From assembly GCA_046160675.1 (NCBI GenBank), contig JBJXHH010000006.1, positions 1-22,712 on the forward strand: DNA of 22,712 nt. The letters run 5' to 3'. The notes beneath the pieces were generated by a model. The model was not told the DNA's origin and searched no databases. It saw only the letters and a program-made list of their open reading frames with translations. Shown here piece by piece: positions 21,934 to 22,712 of this stretch. The position numbers and the translations under genes were made by a program. This DNA comes from JACMJP01 sp046160675. Its GTDB lineage: Bacteria > Bacteroidota > Bacteroidia > Chitinophagales > BACL12. The first letter of the stretch is position 1. Each line of letters starts with the position of its first letter.

Positions 21934-22712
21934 ATGAACCGAAGACTTATCATCTTAATTTTTCTTTTCTTTTTAGTCTGGTTGGGGTTAACCCTCCGGT
22001 ATAAGACCCTTCCATTTTACGGCGATCAGATAGCATTAATTAGCCACCCGGCAAACCTGTTTTACGATAATAATTTTACAAACCTCATCATACCAGATGA
22101 TTACAATACAGGTCATCCACCCTTATTACCTGTTTTTTTTGCAGTTGTTTGGAAAATCTTCGGTAAGAGCCTGGAGGTAAGCCACTGGGCAATGTTCGTT
22201 GTTGTTATTACTTTGTTTTATTCTTTTGTTACACTGTGCAACAGGTTTATAGCTGTGAAAAAGCATTGGATACCTTTCCTTTTGTTTTCAGCACATCCAG
22301 TTATTATCACCCAAACTCTTGGTATGAGTACTGATATATTTTTAGTACTGTTTTTTTTGATGGGTATTAATGCTGTTCTCTCAAAGCGAACGGTTTTTTT
22401 TCTCATTTGCTGCATGTTGCTTTTACTATCGAGTTTAAGGGGAATCATATATGTTGCTGTCCTTGGTCTATTGTACTTCTTTGTAGAAAAAGATTATTCA
22501 CCCAAAAACATTTTTAAAACTGTTTTTGTATTGCTTATCGCAGCACTCCCTTTCATATCATGGAACATTTTTCACAATGTACATACCGGGTGGTGCATTG
22601 TAAATCCTGAATCACCCTGGCGGGAACACAGGCAGGTAGTGAGTGGTGTTGGACTTGCTCAAAATGTTTTCATATATTTTTTCCGCCTGGCTGAAACGGG
22701 TTTTGTTTTTAT
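21934..22712 (+). CDS. GT-C fold membrane glycosyltransferase, 3' end missing
   Basis: The ATG at 21934 opens a frame of 259 complete codons that runs off the window without a stop. The protein starts MNRRLIILIFLFFLVWLGLT, a first membrane helix with positive charges on the cytoplasmic side. The first periplasmic loop contains FYGDQIAL and then NTGHPPLLPVFFAVVWKIFG, the pattern of PMT/ArnT-like GT39 glycosyltransferases that use lipid-linked sugars. At least five further hydrophobic helices follow, including WAMFVVVITLFYSFVTL and VFVLLIAALPFISWNIF. Acceptor and donor cannot be inferred. It is divergent from miaB across 53 bases, which also hold a short hairpin. Confidence 0.8.
   Translation, partial: MNRRLIILIFLFFLVWLGLTLRYKTLPFYGDQIALISHPANLFYDNNFTNLIIPDDYNTGHPPLLPVFFAVVWKIFGKSLEVSHWAMFVVVITLFYSFVTLCNRFIAVKKHWIPFLLFSAHPVIITQTLGMSTDIFLVLFFLMGINAVLSKRTVFFLICCMLLLLSSLRGIIYVAVLGLLYFFVEKDYSPKNIFKTVFVLLIAALPFISWNIFHNVHTGWCIVNPESPWREHRQVVSGVGLAQNVFIYFFRLAETGFVF

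Noticed and set aside
1..22712. Search for CRISPR arrays, tRNA genes, insertion sequences, phage or defence genes
   Set aside because: No regularly spaced repeats, cloverleaf-like sequences, transposase motifs or known defence domains were seen by eye on either strand. A small RNA could still have been missed.

Overview
The window is a compact, AT-rich stretch of housekeeping and cell-envelope genes from a member of the Bacteroidota. A Chitinophagales/Sphingobacteriales-like organism is my inference. The evidence is a PorT-type (type IX secretion) barrel gene behind ubiE, a DUF5686 outer-membrane protein with a carboxypeptidase-like regulatory domain, an LptE of the 'SIPPEIKSV' type in a miaB-regulator-lptE-TPR-secG cluster, an ECF sigma factor followed by a membrane-anchored barrel protein, and promoter-like boxes of the TAnnTTTG type used by this phylum. 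I see no tRNA, rRNA, CRISPR array, insertion sequence, phage gene or recognisable defence system. All genes look intact except the two cut by the window edges.

Layout. 1-2417 (+): the 3' end of pyrE, a small two-helix membrane protein, a seven-bladed WD40 propeller and dcd, closely packed. 2418-3838 (-): ubiE and porT, coupled by an ATGA overlap; porT's stop codon abuts that of dcd. 3913-4500 (+): engB, divergent from ubiE. 4527-7250 (-): an alpha/beta hydrolase, a small outer-membrane barrel protein and ilvE. The 205-bp gap between ilvE and the barrel gene carries a perfect 26-bp palindrome overlapping a promoter-like -35 box. 7331-13830 (+): a possible HolD-like protein overlapping rdgB, then an ECF sigma gene overlapping an anti-sigma-like/beta-barrel fusion gene, then the DUF5686 protein and a secreted SGNH-like hydrolase. 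13852-16079 (-): nupC, a small two-helix protein and a secreted PsbP-like protein. 16180-17283 (+): a lipoprotein with a predicted glycosidase-like propeller. A strong bidirectional hairpin terminator follows. 17396-21880 (-): the miaB, sigma-54-type regulator, lptE, TPR protein and secG operon. 21934 to the end (+): the start of a GT-C membrane glycosyltransferase.

Functional themes. Nucleotide metabolism is represented by pyrE, dcd, rdgB and nupC. Envelope assembly and secretion are represented by porT, secG, lptE, the DUF5686 protein and the barrel proteins. Translation-related functions are engB and miaB. ilvE and ubiE serve amino-acid and menaquinone metabolism. The points most worth a second look are the regulator whose GAFTGA loop reads GSFTNA, the 26-bp palindrome, the sigma/anti-sigma-barrel pair, and the SGNH-like protein whose usual catalytic Asp position is Gly. 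None of these amounts to a clearly new system.
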